A stretch of 64,000 nucleotides of DNA, taken from Prostheceraeus crozeri. Lineage: Eukaryota > Platyhelminthes > Polycladida > Euryleptidae. Positions 46,858 through 59,904 of this stretch are shown piece after piece (the stretch's first letter is position 1; each line of letters opens with the position of its first letter). The notes under the pieces are model-generated. The model did not search any database, was not told where the DNA came from, and saw only the letters and a list, made by a program, of their open reading frames with translations. Both the position numbers and the translations under genes were made by a program. The stretch spans positions 320,501 through 384,500 of the forward strand of contig CAJQUW010011313.1 of the NCBI GenBank assembly GCA_907163375.1. The letters run 5' to 3'.

Positions 46858-47518
46858 TGAGGTTCGCTGAAAAATCTGAGAAAGTGTGCCATGCTAGGAA
46901 AGTCCCTCAATCTGTTGCTTACAAAGCTCGAAATTTTCACTTTCGAAGACCGTCGGACATCATTATCATGCACGCACTAATATGATTTTAATGCTTGACG
47001 GACTTCGAAATTGCTCGTGCGAAAACTTTGAGGCTAGCGGCAGACAGAGGAGCCTTCTCAGCATGGCAACCTCTAGTCACTTGGAAAGATAGAACTGACG
47101 ACAACTTAGAAAGTCTGCTGGGGAACAGTGATTTAGAAGGTTTTTTTTTAATTTTGCTCCTCGAAAAACTCAGAAAATGATTGATTTAGTGGAAATATAA
47201 AGTGACAAAAGGTTAGATAAACAAAATAAAGAAATACATAAATAGCAATTTCCCATCATCTGTTTTGATCTGATTTCATGGATACAAGTCTGACTCCTAT
47301 ATTTGCAATTATGATGTATGCATGTTAAAAACAGAATATTATACTCATACTTGTTTATATTTTGGAATGAATATCCAAACGAAAGGTTTGCTGAAATCAA
47401 ATTATATTGAATTCAAATATTTGGTAAATTTTCCAATTTTGATCAAACATTTCAGAGAAGCATCTCGATCTGATATGAAATTGGGCTCGAAATATTCATG
47501 ATGACTTGATAATTTCAG
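46858..47518. other. WASHC5 intron before exon D
   Basis: Nothing recognised apart from the acceptor TAATTTCAG ending at 47518. Confidence 0.6.
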
Positions 47519-47832
47519 GTCAACCTGGCAGGATGTATACACAATTCACTTCAAAACACAGCCGCAATTTCGGAAGATTGGTTGATCTTCTCTTGAAGGT
47601 TGGACAACTACAATTGTTGCGGAGACAGATTGCCAGTCAACTAAATACGTCCTGTAAATTCGACTCCAAGTTCCTGTTTTCGTCTCTTCAAGCACTGAAC
47701 GATTCTCTCTTGGTTGACATTTATGCTCATTACAACGATCCCCAGAAACCATATCCACAGGAAGACAATACTTTGTTGTATGAATTGAGCAATTACCTGG
47801 ATGCTACAGGAATACACGACCCCGTCAACAAA
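47519..47832 (+). CDS. WASHC5: WASHC5 (strumpellin) internal exon D
   Basis: Enters in phase 1 (GT completes the glycine split from exon C) and ends in phase 0 at VNK before the donor GTGAGA (from 47833). It encodes about 105 codons: QPGRMYTQFTSKHSRNFGRL, then LLKVGQLQLLRRQIASQLN. The highly conserved SCKFDSKFL, DPQKPYPQEDNTLLYEL and TGIHDPVNK blocks match the human YPKEDNTLLYEI and AAGIHNPLNK regions. By comparison with the remembered human protein about 130 C-terminal residues remain (starting near YITTKRLPYFP). They are not seen before the right edge, so the next intron is probably longer than 16 kb. The frame is intact. Confidence 0.96.
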
Positions 47833-50800
47833 GTGAGATTCCTTTTGATGTTCGAGAATCAGTTTAGCTAATTATCCAAAAATGATTGCTAGGATTATCT
47901 AGATGATGCAAATTGCAGCCTATGATTTTCATGTGAATCGCATTCAGTACGGAGATCATGTGAAAATTGTTGTTTCAATAAATGCGAAGGTTGATTATAT
48001 GTGAGTTTACAGCGATGTTCCATTTTAAGAGAGTATTATTGCGATGCAAAGTCCTTCGTCTTGAAATCTAACACCGCAATAATGTATCTCAAAATTTATG
48101 CACATATCAGTAACCTGTGAGTGTGCCCGCACCCACCCCATCGGTACGAGTGGGGACGGTTACCGAAGTAAGATGCTTTATCCACCGTTTGATATTGTAT
48201 GTGTGTATACCTCATTAACAACGTTTCATCATGGGGCGAATGTTGGATCTAAAAAAATTAAACCCCTTCATAGCCAAATCTAGTTACATAGCTAAAATCT
48301 ATTTCAAAATTTGCATCTGAAACACAGTCGTGGAAAGAGACCGGACATCTTGACATCCTAAGAAGTTTGAGTACGTCTCCAACAGGAATAATTGTGACAT
48401 TTAATCGACAAACATGGTGGATATGTACATTTTAACAGTAAATTAAAGTTTATTATTTGTGCAGCTCTAAAGGACAGAGTTATTCTAGCAATTGAATTTT
48501 CTTCATTGATTCATAGATGTTATTCCTTACGCTCTCCTTTTTTCCAGTATTGCTAAAAAGTAAATATTACAACGTTTTTCTCGTATGTCTCCTTCATCCC
48601 TTCATGAGCACGGCCACATTTTTCTATCAAATATTGCTAGTATGCTTTGCTCAAAGTGGTATGAGAAGCAGGGTGGCTTGCGACATGGACTCGCTATCCA
48701 TAGGTGGAAGAATAGCAGTTTGCTTAAGGACCTCTCTTCGTTACCGAGACGCAAAAGGTACATGGCCCAAGTCTGTCGACCCATCGTGCGAGGTACGACT
48801 ATTACTAGCGGTCGTTAACCTTAATTTGTTGAGAGGTTCGCTTCTGTGAAGGCTTCTCCACTCAAACTTTCTTTCTTGCCTTGGAGATAGAAGGGATTTG
48901 AGTCGCCATCAGTGTCCTACCTTCGATACGTTGACAAAGTCTACATAATGTCTAATCGTGCAAAAAAAGATAATATAATATCGCTAAATTTAGCTATTCA
49001 CAATTTGTCATTTAAAGAGCAATCTTTTCAGTCTGCTCTATTAATTTCTGTCTCATCTTGCGCCGTCATCAGTAGATGTAATCAAATGAATCGAGGCACG
49101 ACGCCTGTTCTCGAAAATATCTTGTCCGGTCTCCTCTTGAATTTTAGTTGAAGTCACCGTAAAAAAGTCATCCGAAGTGAAAGTATCTGAACGCTCCACA
49201 AGTCAGAACATGCCAGCCAGCATCATCCAAGTGCAAGTGGAAGACTATTGATGAGATGCGACGTCAAAGCAGAAGCAAGCATGCGCAGACTGGCGGCAAA
49301 TAATATTACACCATATTAAATTCAAAAAATTAATAACAATAATAATGATTAATTGTAATCATGTTAAATATTAAATACAAAATCATTTTATGTGATTTAT
49401 ATAAAAAAGCTACAAAAAGATATTGGATTGAGTCATACACGTATGTGCCATCACGTCACCAGCAACAGTAGAAGTGCCTACGTCAGCTGCCAACTTTCTC
49501 AAGGAAGTCAGATTCAAAGTCATGACCGTCTACACTTCGGAACATGACTTCGCTTCTCTCCTGAGCTATCTAACCACCATCGGTACAGGTAAAGAAGAAC
49601 AGAATAGTTGTCAGTACGACCCCATGTAATTCAGCAAAAGTACGCAAGCAAAAGAACCATGAAAGTGACTAGAAAGATAGCAAGCGAGATGCTCTCAAAT
49701 GAGGGATAATTACTTGAGACTTGAAAAAGTCATGACAAATCAACTTTCAATCTGAATGGATATCTATGACTCAAACGAACGAAACGAATGTTTTTAGCCT
49801 CCTTTGTTTGCAATTCTCATTGTCGGAGCTTCATGTCAAAGGTTTTTCATGATAATCTCTTGTAAGATAACTTACAATATCTTTTGTTCCTCTGATATTC
49901 ATGGAAATGAATGAATATTTGCGAGTTGAAGACGTTGGTTAAGAATTTCTTTCCTGCTGTTAACTGAAAAGGAATGGCATTTATTTGTAGAAAACAAAAG
50001 TCAACAGACAGATGTTGATCTTCCAAAGGGTTTGAGATTCCTAGTCGGGTGCTCTTTTTTCGTGATTTTGAATAAGTGGAAAGTCATTTGAGGAGTTAGT
50101 GTTGACATGTGTGAGTTGTTCAACAGAAGTGGATTTGCATCACAGATCTCATAGGCATAACTCTCAACAGACTTTGAGCAAAGATAAAAACAAATCAACT
50201 TAAATTAAAACATTCCATTCAGTCTGTGGGAACTGACAAGACTGTCGTTCGGTGCAGTAAAGGTTTGTGCTATCATTTACCATTCTAGCAAATTTCTCTT
50301 TGCCATTTCAGCTCTTTTGGTAAAATGCAATACTGCACTATGGATAAAGGTTTAGCTTATTGATCTTTTCACCAAAGCGACATATTATTCCTTCAGCTGT
50401 AGGACTCTTCAGCGCCAATTTTTTCAATGGTAAAATATATGCATATATGCATGAAAAGATTGTAAGTTAACATTTGCAATCTTAAGACAAAAGTGTCTTT
50501 TTCCAATATATTTATGTTAGTTGTATGAATCCTGGTATTTTGCTGTATATTAGCTAAAATATGTGCAAGTCAGAGGTACTAATGTGCCAATTGCCATTTG
50601 ACCAGACTCCTAAGGATTTAGCTCTATGAAGTCATTCAAACTTTCGTGAAGGGTATTTTTTGTGATATTTGGGCTTGCTGCTTGAACATCCTGGATTATT
50701 GCGGTGATGTCCTCTACGTCTGTCAGCTAATGAATATCAGAACTTGACAAAATGGTGGTTCGTCATCTATCTATTAAAGTTTGATATCTGTTTCTTTACA

Positions 50801-52750
50801 TGTCCGAACATAGCACCGAACCCACTTGAACATCACGCCCTTAACATACAAAAGAAGTCACAATGCACTTTCGGGTCCCTATATCGTCAGAGACCAACTA
50901 TGCGAGATCTTTCACTTGGCGAATCTTCGACCAAGCATTGAGAGGGGCGCTGCCTTGGGGTATTAACAGACGACCTGTCGACATCTTACTGTCAAGGTGC
51001 AGCTTTTCCACCACCGAGCGCGATTGACCTCACGGTAATACAAACGCTTATTGCAAACAAAATTTCCGTGGCAAGTTTACATCGCTAACATTAGCAAGCA
51101 CAAGGTATGCAGAATTCGGTGGAGATGCCTACGAATGGCAATGTCTGTTTTTGGAGAAAGGAGATGTCAAGAGACGCTTATTTCACGAATTGGTGCAAAA
51201 ATATTGATTTACAGAAAGAATCTCGCTTTTCTGCAGTAGATGCCATCTAAAGGAAGTTATTGGTGACCTTTCTAGCGATGCATGCCCGATCGCCTCCCGA
51301 TCACACAGAGAAACTGCAATTCATGAGGTAAAACTTGACATTGCAAGTAAAACTTTCTAGGTTTTTACCCAGAGATCTTTCATTCTATTTCATAATGTAA
51401 GGATTTTTATATAGAAGAATAGGAGGACACTGGTTTATTGTTTTGATTTCCCTCATCTTAGAATATATTCCTCTACTCAAACATGTGAATTTAAGAGCCA
51501 TTAAAAGTAATCTCTATCATTTTGAAGCTCCAGAAATAAGCGATAATTTTCCTGAGAATCTCTCACAATATTCCGTTGTGTGAAATTTCATCGTAATTTT
51601 AATGAATTGTCAGATAGTTTGCGCCGAAGAACATGCTTCATGTCGACGAAAGTTGCTTATCTAATCGCACAGGGTTTCGAGTGGAGGTCATTCTCCTTTT
51701 TTGCATATTTTTCGTTAAGTGAGGAATGAAACAGGAAGTTTGTAATCATCTTGATTCTAGATAGAGTCTTTTGAATGCTCTTCTCGTTACATAAGAATTT
51801 GTGTTACAAAGTGTGGATTTGGATGAGTCACAGTTCATGAAAGAGAGGATAATGATGTCAATAATTATTGAAAATGAAGTTTCATGCAGCGATAGAAATG
51901 AGCATTCCAATCATATCACCTTTCAGGCAAGCTTTCGTCTACATCTAGCGAGGATGATTGAGTCATTTGCCCTCCAGCATTCACCATCCAAAGCAGAAAA
52001 ATGAAAATTCAAATTTTAAACTAAGTGCTAAGAGATTTTGTGTTCGCCGTCATCATATTTCACATGCAATCTTCTTTGAAAACATTTTGTTTAAAGTGTA
52101 TTATCTTCAAACTTGCGTCTTTCCAACGTCTAAATGAGTTCATGATGTTTACAGACTTTTCTTCTATTTGACCTTTCAAAACATATGAGAGGATAGAAGA
52201 ATTTATCGAATGTTTTGCGATGCTGCGCCTTTGTACTTTAAAATAGAAATCATTGAAATAAATAAACAGCGAGATATATATACATACATACATCACAGTT
52301 TCTCATCTAAAGTTATTTCAAAATTTTGTCGAGGAAATCAACTTCACATGTGTTGAGAAATGCAACAAAGCATGTGCATTTGTCTTTTAAATTCTTCAAT
52401 TGCAGATGTTGGAAGTACGATGATATTACTAGGAATCTTTATCAATTATTATTTTGAAAAATGGCACACTCACTCTCGCATTATTAAATGACAATAATTG
52501 ATGAGGGTTCACAATAAAAAAATCGATGGATTAAATCTTTGATGAAAATATATAATTTCGTTTTTTATTTCTTTTAAGTCTCTCTGGAACCGATATTCAA
52601 GACAGTTAGAAACGACAGAATCGTTTTGGTCATAAAGCTGATTCCAAGATTGGTGCAAGGAACCAAAGACACGTTTCAGGCAATTGGAAGGATCGGAACA
52701 AATCCGCCGGACTTCGTTAAAATGAAGTTGGTACTTCAATAGCAACATAT
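47833..52750. other. Downstream WASHC5 intron, with one unassigned frame
   Basis: No exon of the remaining strumpellin C-terminus is recognisable. The best frame is 48585-48818 (plus, 77 codons), containing SKWYEKQGGLRHGLAIHRWK and LPRRKRYMAQVCRPIVRG, followed by a possible splice donor GGTACGA near 48793. It reads like real protein but I cannot name it. It might be an exon of another gene or a decayed transposon ORF. Other frames at 49-52 kb show nothing. Confidence 0.4.
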
Positions 52751-54275
52751 TGAGCAGTTAAACTGAACTTCTCTGCACGAATTTTGCGAAGAATTCATCA
52801 TTAGACGATAGAGGTCCAATCCACCTCCACTTTCCACGCGCACGCCTTCAGCCACTGTCTGAAGCGTCAAAAAGATCGCAGGTATCAATTACCGAAAGTC
52901 TGGTAGACCACGATATCCCGGTTTTCGCCATCTCTCACCCGAAAGTTCTCCACTCATCCAAGCTGTTCAGTATGTGTGTATTCTCATCTCCTTGGAAATA
53001 GGTTCATTGGTTCCACCTCCAAAGGAAGGTTCTGACTCATCTCTTTCATCTAGTTTCCGTCCCACGAGCTTGCTTCCAATTGCTAGAAAAAATTTGAATA
53101 AGTGATGAATCAATATGTTGTTAGCATCCTTGAAACTCATGGCCTTCTGTCTATAGCACAGTGTGGCTCCATCAACTGATGATCAATCCGCGGATCTCCT
53201 AACATTTATCGCTGAACATGAGCTTTCTTGATAGCCAGTGGTCTTAATTCAAGGCATTCTAGAAAGTCTGAAATCATGGGGAAAAAACTCAGCTCTTCTG
53301 GATAACTTCTGGACTGGATGTTGGTCAGCCTCATAAACCATTTGCTTCTTTCCTCAGTGATCTTCCACCAAGCTTATCAATACAGGAATTCCTGAAAGTC
53401 ATTTGGGACCCATTCCTCGTCTGCTCTACATCAATGACCTCCCAGATTGCCGAGTGAGTAAAGTGGCTATTTATGCAGACACAATACTCTTCAATTCCTC
53501 TAGTGATCGACTATTGAGGAACTCTTATCAATGTCAACACTTTTGTGACATTCGAAGGGTCTCCAAATGAGCGCCAAATGACTTCTGTCTTTCAATCCTT
53601 CAAATAGTCGGAGTATTCTGCACTCACGACGAATATAGCTTTGAGAAGTTAGGCAGTAATATAATCCTCTCCCTTGGATTAGCGGTACCCAACTACTTGT
53701 CGTGAGAACCTTGCATCCAGTCCATCACCGAGAAGAAAGCTCAGCACTCTAGTAGCCATCTTCCTGCGAGCAGTTATCTTCCGCCACAGACGATCTGCTA
53801 TCTGTACAAATCTACTTTTTCATTCAATGATGAAGTGTTGTATCCATCTATGGGCGAAGCCCCACAAGTGCATCTTAACCTTCTCGAACGGATTGAGGAA
53901 CGTGTCAAGAATCTGATGGGAGGTAATACCGCTAACGAGGTGTGACCTGTCTCTGGGATGTCGCTTCACATAGTCTAATCTACAGATATTATTTTGGTAG
54001 AAACAGCTGTGTAGTAAATGAGTGTGGACCCAAATCTAAGAGTGTCCTGTGTCTGAGTGTGGACCCTTCTCCCGAAGTACACGGAGAGGTAGTGCTCTGA
54101 TGCACTATTTTATACAGTGCCGACTAAGCTTTGAAATAATCTTCCTCAGACTATATTCCCTGACCAATGCAATTATACACTTTCATGACAAATGTGTCAA
54201 ATTCCATTTCAATTTGACACTGACCGATGCAATTTCAGACGTACTAGCGAGTGTCTAATGGGAACAATTTAACAT
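52751..54275 (+). mobile_element. Older, 5'-truncated second copy of the 3.5-kb LINE
   Basis: Nucleotide-level similarity to 4757-6420 of the CR1/L2-like LINE runs end to end: CTCTGCACGAATTTTGCGAA (52771), TCATCTCTTTCATCTAGTTT (53037) matching the 5083 region, ATCAATGACCTCCCAGATTG (53430) matching the 5533 region, and CTTGAACGA-like text near 53881. The end is AATGGGAACAATTTAACATG, equivalent to 6399-6416. The coding frame is destroyed by many stops, deletions and shifts, including loss of one D of the YADD. The 3'UTR may extend to about 54360. It has the same orientation as the first copy and as WASHC5. Frame 54049-54258 is a residue of the C-terminus. Confidence 0.88.
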
Positions 54276-57200
54276 GAGCGTTTCACATCTGTTATCTTCC
54301 CTTCATTCATTTATGATAATCTGACTTGAAATGCATTTTTCTTTGAGTAACTAAGGACTTTATTGTTATCATAAATGGACTGCCAAGACTGGCAGTTCTG
54401 ATGATGTATATGCAGTTCGGTGACAAGGATTTTTTCTTATCTTTTGGAATGGATTGACATTGTGCGGTACATTGTGGGATAGATTTTATCAAAATCATTA
54501 ACTTATGAATAGCAATTCTCTGTTTTTATGTATAAATTTAACTATTCCCTTGAAGCTGCTGAAGTAATTGTTCTTCTGTGTGCTGACTCTATCCAGCATG
54601 TTGCCTGAATGGTGACTGATCTACATCGGAGCGTCTATAGTGGCTCTTTGATATGCTAGAGTGAAAGTTATGTAAAAAATTGTTCGGAATTTTCATAAGT
54701 CTTCTTAACTCACATAAGTGCTGACCCCGCAGATTATTTTGCTGTCCTTTATCGAAAAACCTTATCAGTGACACGCAAGCTATAAAGCGTTCTGAGACCG
54801 CCGTCTGTTTTGTCGTCTTCACGAATTGAGAAGGACTTGTAATATAAATCAATTCTATCATTCTAATCATATTTTCGAATGAACAAGCCGTAGACAAATA
54901 TTCGCCGTTCAGTTTCGTTCACGCTATCATTTTGGAAGAACTTCAATTTGCTCGCAATTTGATGATCATTAGCTGATTATTTAATTCACGGCTTTGCATT
55001 TTCTTACACGGGGTCATCACAGCTTAGAAACCAATTTCTATCTGATTTTTTTGTTTTTTAATTGATTTGACCTCATAAACTAACGTTCAGCGGCGGCCAC
55101 CTTTCATCATTTCGCTGTGATAAGCATTACAAATATCTCCGTTTAAGTTCTTCGTCATTTCGATGATCAGCTTCTCAAGAGTTGAGCCCATCATTCTACT
55201 CGTAATTGTAATCGCCTCAAACAAAAGCAGCCGGCTTAGGTCTTGAGAGGAAAGTAGCAACTGCACATTGTCTTTCATCTTTTCTGTCAAAAAGGCAGAG
55301 TCTCAATTCGAGCCTGATGTACATTTGGAACTGAACATCAAAAAGTAGCCGCGTCATTTGATGAGCAGTCAATGTTATGATGGCGCAGAATGAAGATAGT
55401 TCACAAAGAATAATCGTATGATCAAATACAAAGAACTGCAATATTGACATAAAATTTGTAACGAGACTGATAAAGCCGATTTCGATTAGTTTTGAAAGTT
55501 AAAATATCCGACGGGACATGCAAGAATGAAAATACTCCAAAATATGGCCAGAGTTTTTTGATAAGCAGATAAAACTATTTAGGAGTGCAGGACGCAAACT
55601 CAGTCTATTGATAAAAGAAAGTGGTGCTGTGTTAAGATGAGCGATTTTGTGAAATGTTGTGTTATGTGAATAGTAATACAATCACAGAATTTGACAGGTC
55701 GTCTCACAGAATTAGACAGGTCGTCTCTTCTTCTGTTTGACTAGAAAGGAAGCATTGGAACATGAAATGGCACAATCTGCTGACATAATACCATAGAAAT
55801 CGAACAATGAGCAGCAGTTTGACGTGTTAAACACGTCAAATTGTGCGAAGTTTCAGTGACTGTTATCAACCGGATCACACAGCAAAGAGACACAGTCGAT
55901 GTCAAGTTCTACACAGAAGTTTGTGAACGTTTTTTCGTGCGCCTGCTAACTTTTTTAATAATAATCGCAGGGCCCAACATTATCGAGAAAACTTTTGCGC
56001 AATGATCTGAATTCTTCGAATCTAAAGGAATCGTGGCGATCGGAGCATTTTGAAGGAATTCAGAGTAATCCGCAATCGACGCATGACGGTTTTTCCTCTC
56101 TCTGCAAGGTATTTAAAAATTTCTTTTTTCCCACTTAGCAAGTTCCTGCATGTGCCATCGATTTGAATCAGTTTGCACTTCTAGCAAAGTGATACGGTTA
56201 AACAATCTAATTCTGTGGATACAATGATATTGCCACCTAAATGCCGTGAAAACAATCATTCTGACTGATACACCTTTCCATTGTTGAGCCACGTATGTTT
56301 TATGTTAAAGATCCACTGAAGAGGTTGCCAATTTTATGGCAAACAATTTTGACGTTTGTGGAATGTGCGAGACAACATGGTGTAGTTATATTCATCTTGT
56401 ACTTTTGCGATTCTTTGCTCATGTTCTGTGTTAGTACTGTTGTTAGTGTAGCCACTGGTTGTTGTTGCATTTTGTCTTGTGCATCTATTGTGAAGTTATT
56501 CTTTGATGGAGATGGTTGATATCCAATGCGATTTAATTTTTCTTCTTCATGAATAAAGATGAAGTGAAAGCCGAATTAAAATCGATTTGTAGTACAAATG
56601 TACCTGTCATCGGTAGGTCAGTATGTCAGCATAATGAGCATCTTAACTCCTATCCTACTCCTATCGAAGTGAGCATTCATATTCACCCACCTACCAAAGA
56701 TGGCTTTCAAATTCTCATAGTACTCCCTATCCACGATTATTCGTGTCTACATGTATATTCATCGAAAGCTCAGAATCCATGAATCTGTTGAATGACACAG
56801 GAATTGTCTATCTGCCGTCTTACAATTTGCAAAGTTTGTGGATATTAATCATCTCATTGTAAATATCTGACTCATCATCATATAATGTGTGGTTTTCTTG
56901 ACTTCCTGTTCATTCTATCAGTCGTCTTTGTAAATTTGCCCGACATCATCCGTTTTAATGGAAATTATCGACTTCTCCTTTGCTACAACTTCACCTGATG
57001 AGGACATGTGGGATATGCAGAAATGCGTTGTGCAAATATGTTATCGACTCGACTCTTCGCCCTACAGTATTTTTTGCTCGACACAACTTATTTATGGAAA
57101 ACATTTGTATCTGGTCGTAATTTTGTTAACAGAAAGTGCCACAAAGTTATCATATTAAAGTTGCACCGAGATATATATTTTTACAGCGATATGTTTCGGC

Positions 57201-57374
57201 TACTATCCGTGGCTATCGTCAGAATGAGACAAATCACGGCTGTGAATGTTTAGATGAAATAGAAAATCTTTATAAAGGTCAAGCTCAGTTTTGCTGTTTT
57301 TTCATGTTTGGTGCATTTTCATTGACAGTGTAATTAACTCAATAGGTATACATAAACATTAACATTAACTCATT
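54276..57374. other. Non-coding, with two short repeats
   Basis: No gene recognised. A 22-bp tandem duplication (CACAGAATTTGACAGGTCGT..) occurs at 55683-55704 and 55705-55726 with one mismatch. A palindrome TTTGACGTGTT-A-AACACGTCAAA lies at 55818-55840 and contains two TGACGT-type half-sites. The small frames around 56295-57333 have no motif. Confidence 0.5.
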
Positions 57375-57545
57375 TGATCTGCCCCAAGAAGAGATGGCTT
57401 AATAACATCAAGGAGGATATGCGAAAGCTCAATCTTCATAACATCAGCCCACAAGACCGAACAGCTTTGAGAAATGCCATCAAGGTGAACCAGCATTCGA
57501 CGGCGTCCAACCATCGCAAAACGGTGAAAAGAAGACGTTAAACGT
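57375..57545 (+). mobile_element. LINE tail fragment
   Basis: Reads PKKRWLNNIKEDMRKLNLHN, then SPQDRTALRNAI, and stops at 57540. This is the conserved end of L1/RTE-type LINE proteins (GRPKKRW-x-D-x-IKEDM-x-x, then D-R-x-x-WR-x-x-I). No RT palm is present upstream, so this is a very short 5'-truncated insertion. Confidence 0.7.
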
Positions 57546-59148
57546 GGACTGATTAACATAGACCTACAACATTACCATGTTGTCATTCTTCACAGGAATT
57601 TTCAGTCACACATGTATGATATTCACCATAATGTAAAGAATGTCTTTAGGTAAAGCTCACACTTGCTATTGGCAAGATGTGACCTAATACTGCGCTGACA
57701 AATAAATGGACCAAGCTCTAAGATAATGTTGTTTTCATATGGAGACAGTCCATTTCTAAGTGAAAGTCTCGAAATATAAAGATCTGAGGTCGATCTTATA
57801 GAGTATGCTATCGACCTCAAAAGGCGAAGGATACCGAAATCGTCGCGATTTTAGAATTAACTTCATACTGCTTCTTTACTTGTCCCATAATCATTTCTCT
57901 TTTTTTGCAAAATTTTGAAATTATCTGCATTCATGAAGAATACAATGCCGTTCCTAACCTGAGTGATTGAATCTTTGTTTCTCAAAATTAAAGATAGAAA
58001 CCTTCACGGGCTATCTCTGACCTATTCTAGTTGTCTTTCTATTATTGTTAAGTTCAGTCCATGATTGCCTCTCTACATTTAAGCATGTGCGACATAATAC
58101 ATGCTACTTCTTAGGATTCTTTATTTTCAAATCAACATACTAACTCATCTTGTATTTTTTATGTCAGTTGCGAAGATCTTGGGAGAGCATGGTATATTCC
58201 TTTATGTATTAATTCTCTTTATTTCGATTCATTGCTCAAAGGGACTATTTCCATTTTTTATTATATTAACACTTAAACGTGTACTGATGCAACGTAGCTT
58301 TATGTCTATCGTATAAAAGAGATCTTGTTAAGATCTGCAAGTTCCACAGAAATTCCCTTGTAGCCTTCTTATTCCTTGTTGCCTCTTTCTTTATCAACCG
58401 CCACTTTCCATCTCATATTTCTAAGACGTAGTAGAAAAGCGAATTACTCGACGTGCCGTTGTGAACAGTCAGACAGAATTGTGTTAAGAGTTAGAGAATA
58501 TCATTCTTCCCAGAGTTGACTTTATTTCTTTCATCAGACCTGGATCTTGACAGGAAATAAAATCATTTCAAGCGTCTCCTCACAAGCTTTAGTGTTGGAT
58601 GTGCATTCTGCTGCGCTCAGAATAATCTTTGAAGTCAGAATTTTTTAATCTTCTTCTTTGTTCACGCTCTTTGATGTTACAAATCCCTTTGTACATCAGA
58701 AACTGTCACTTCTTCTGAAAGTATGGCTCTGAACTTTCAAAGAAGTGTTTTTTAATCTTCAGAACTCAATTCTCTTGCCTTGGAGTCAAATAGAGAGGGA
58801 AGGAGAGAGCGAAATTAGGCCAAAAACTGAGGAGGTTAATATCATGCACGAATTTCCATGAAAGTGCAATGTTTTGCCATGGTTAATATATCAGTCTCCA
58901 CTCTACAGTCATGCATCATAAAGTCAACGATTCACCCTTTTCGGACAGGGTCATTCTTAGCAGGATTGCAGTGCTTTTCTAGCAGCGGAAAAAGTCACCT
59001 ATTCCAGGTGAGTATTGCATAAACTATGAAGTTCCGTTTGAGCAATAGAAAATGTGTTATCATTTTGGATAGGTGCCTTTCAGCTCTTGCGGTTAGTAAT
59101 GAAATTTATGAAGTACTCAAAGGAGTCTTTTTCCACTGCTAGAAAATC
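57546..59148. other. Non-coding, nothing recognised
   Basis: Frame 58101-58316 encodes a hydrophobic stretch with no motif. Nothing else seen. Confidence 0.5.
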
Positions 59149-59156
59149 CCTGCAAG

Positions 59157-59896
59157 CAGGGATGCGGAGTCGGAGTCCCAGAGTCCTATCATTTTTGCTG
59201 GAGTCGGAGTCCTATCAAATGATAGGACTCCGGACTCCGGCCTATAAATAGACCCGAAATATAATACAAACAAATTACTTATCCTCGTGCATACCTGTCA
59301 CTGTCTTGATGTCAACTTTCTGCGTCAAACAAAAGTACAGAGACACTGCTGCATGCAAAGTTTGTAATAGTTGAGGGAATGAACCGTGATAGTGAAAAAA
59401 GGATTGTCTTTTCACTCGGTGATTTGGTAGAGTAGACAAGCCTTCCTAGCCTCGATCACACATACGCACCAAAGGTCACATCAGAGACAAAAATGAAATA
59501 CTAGTTTGTTTGAGAACATTGCCTCTTAACTTCACGTTAATCGTCTGTGATGGCTCCTGCAAGACGCATATTAAAATCAAAGTGTGCTCATATTTTTTGG
59601 AGAAGGATGGGGGATTTTCCTGCCTGGTAGAGACTGGAGAAAAACCGTGTGAAGCACACATCAAGAAGACGGGAGGAGCCGAGTCGCATGCATCCAACTT
59701 AAAGCGACATTTTATAAACTTGCATCAGAAATGATTGATAATTGATACAGCAATGATCACTTATAGGATCAGGTAAACCTATAATGATCTATGATGTAGG
59801 TTACCAGCTCATTTTTTAAAAAAACTAGGCTATATATACTTGTAACCCGGTGTCGGAGTCGGAGTCCTATCAAAATGATAGGACTCCGCATTCCTG
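59157..59896. mobile_element. hAT-derived element with GGAGTC ends and BED-finger remnant
   Basis: The left end CAGGGATGCGGAGTC and the right end, read on the other strand, CAGGAATGCGGAGTC match with one difference. The flanks CCTGCAAG (59149-59156) and ACTGCAAG (59897-59904) are an 8-bp target duplication with one mismatch. Inside both ends are GGAGTCGGAGTC arrays and a TCCTATCA(A)AATGATAGGA palindrome (59213-59226 and 59866-59883). The design parallels the GAGCCG-ended element at 25732-28078. The interior keeps part of a transposase N-terminus (59510-59734), so this is a deletion derivative of an autonomous hAT. Confidence 0.85.
59510..59734 (+). pseudogene. BED-type zinc-finger remnant of hAT transposase
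   Basis: 74-codon frame. VCSYFLEKDGGFSCLV is followed by KPCEAHI and then ASNLKRHFINLHQK. BED fingers, the DNA-binding heads of hAT transposases, have an aromatic-rich start, C-x2-C and a final SNL-x-RH-x-x-x-x-H. The SNLKRHxxxxH end is intact, whereas the cysteine pair is spread (C-x8-C). No catalytic domain follows. Its position inside hAT TIRs supports the assignment. Confidence 0.6.
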
Positions 59897-59904
59897 ACTG
59901 CAAG

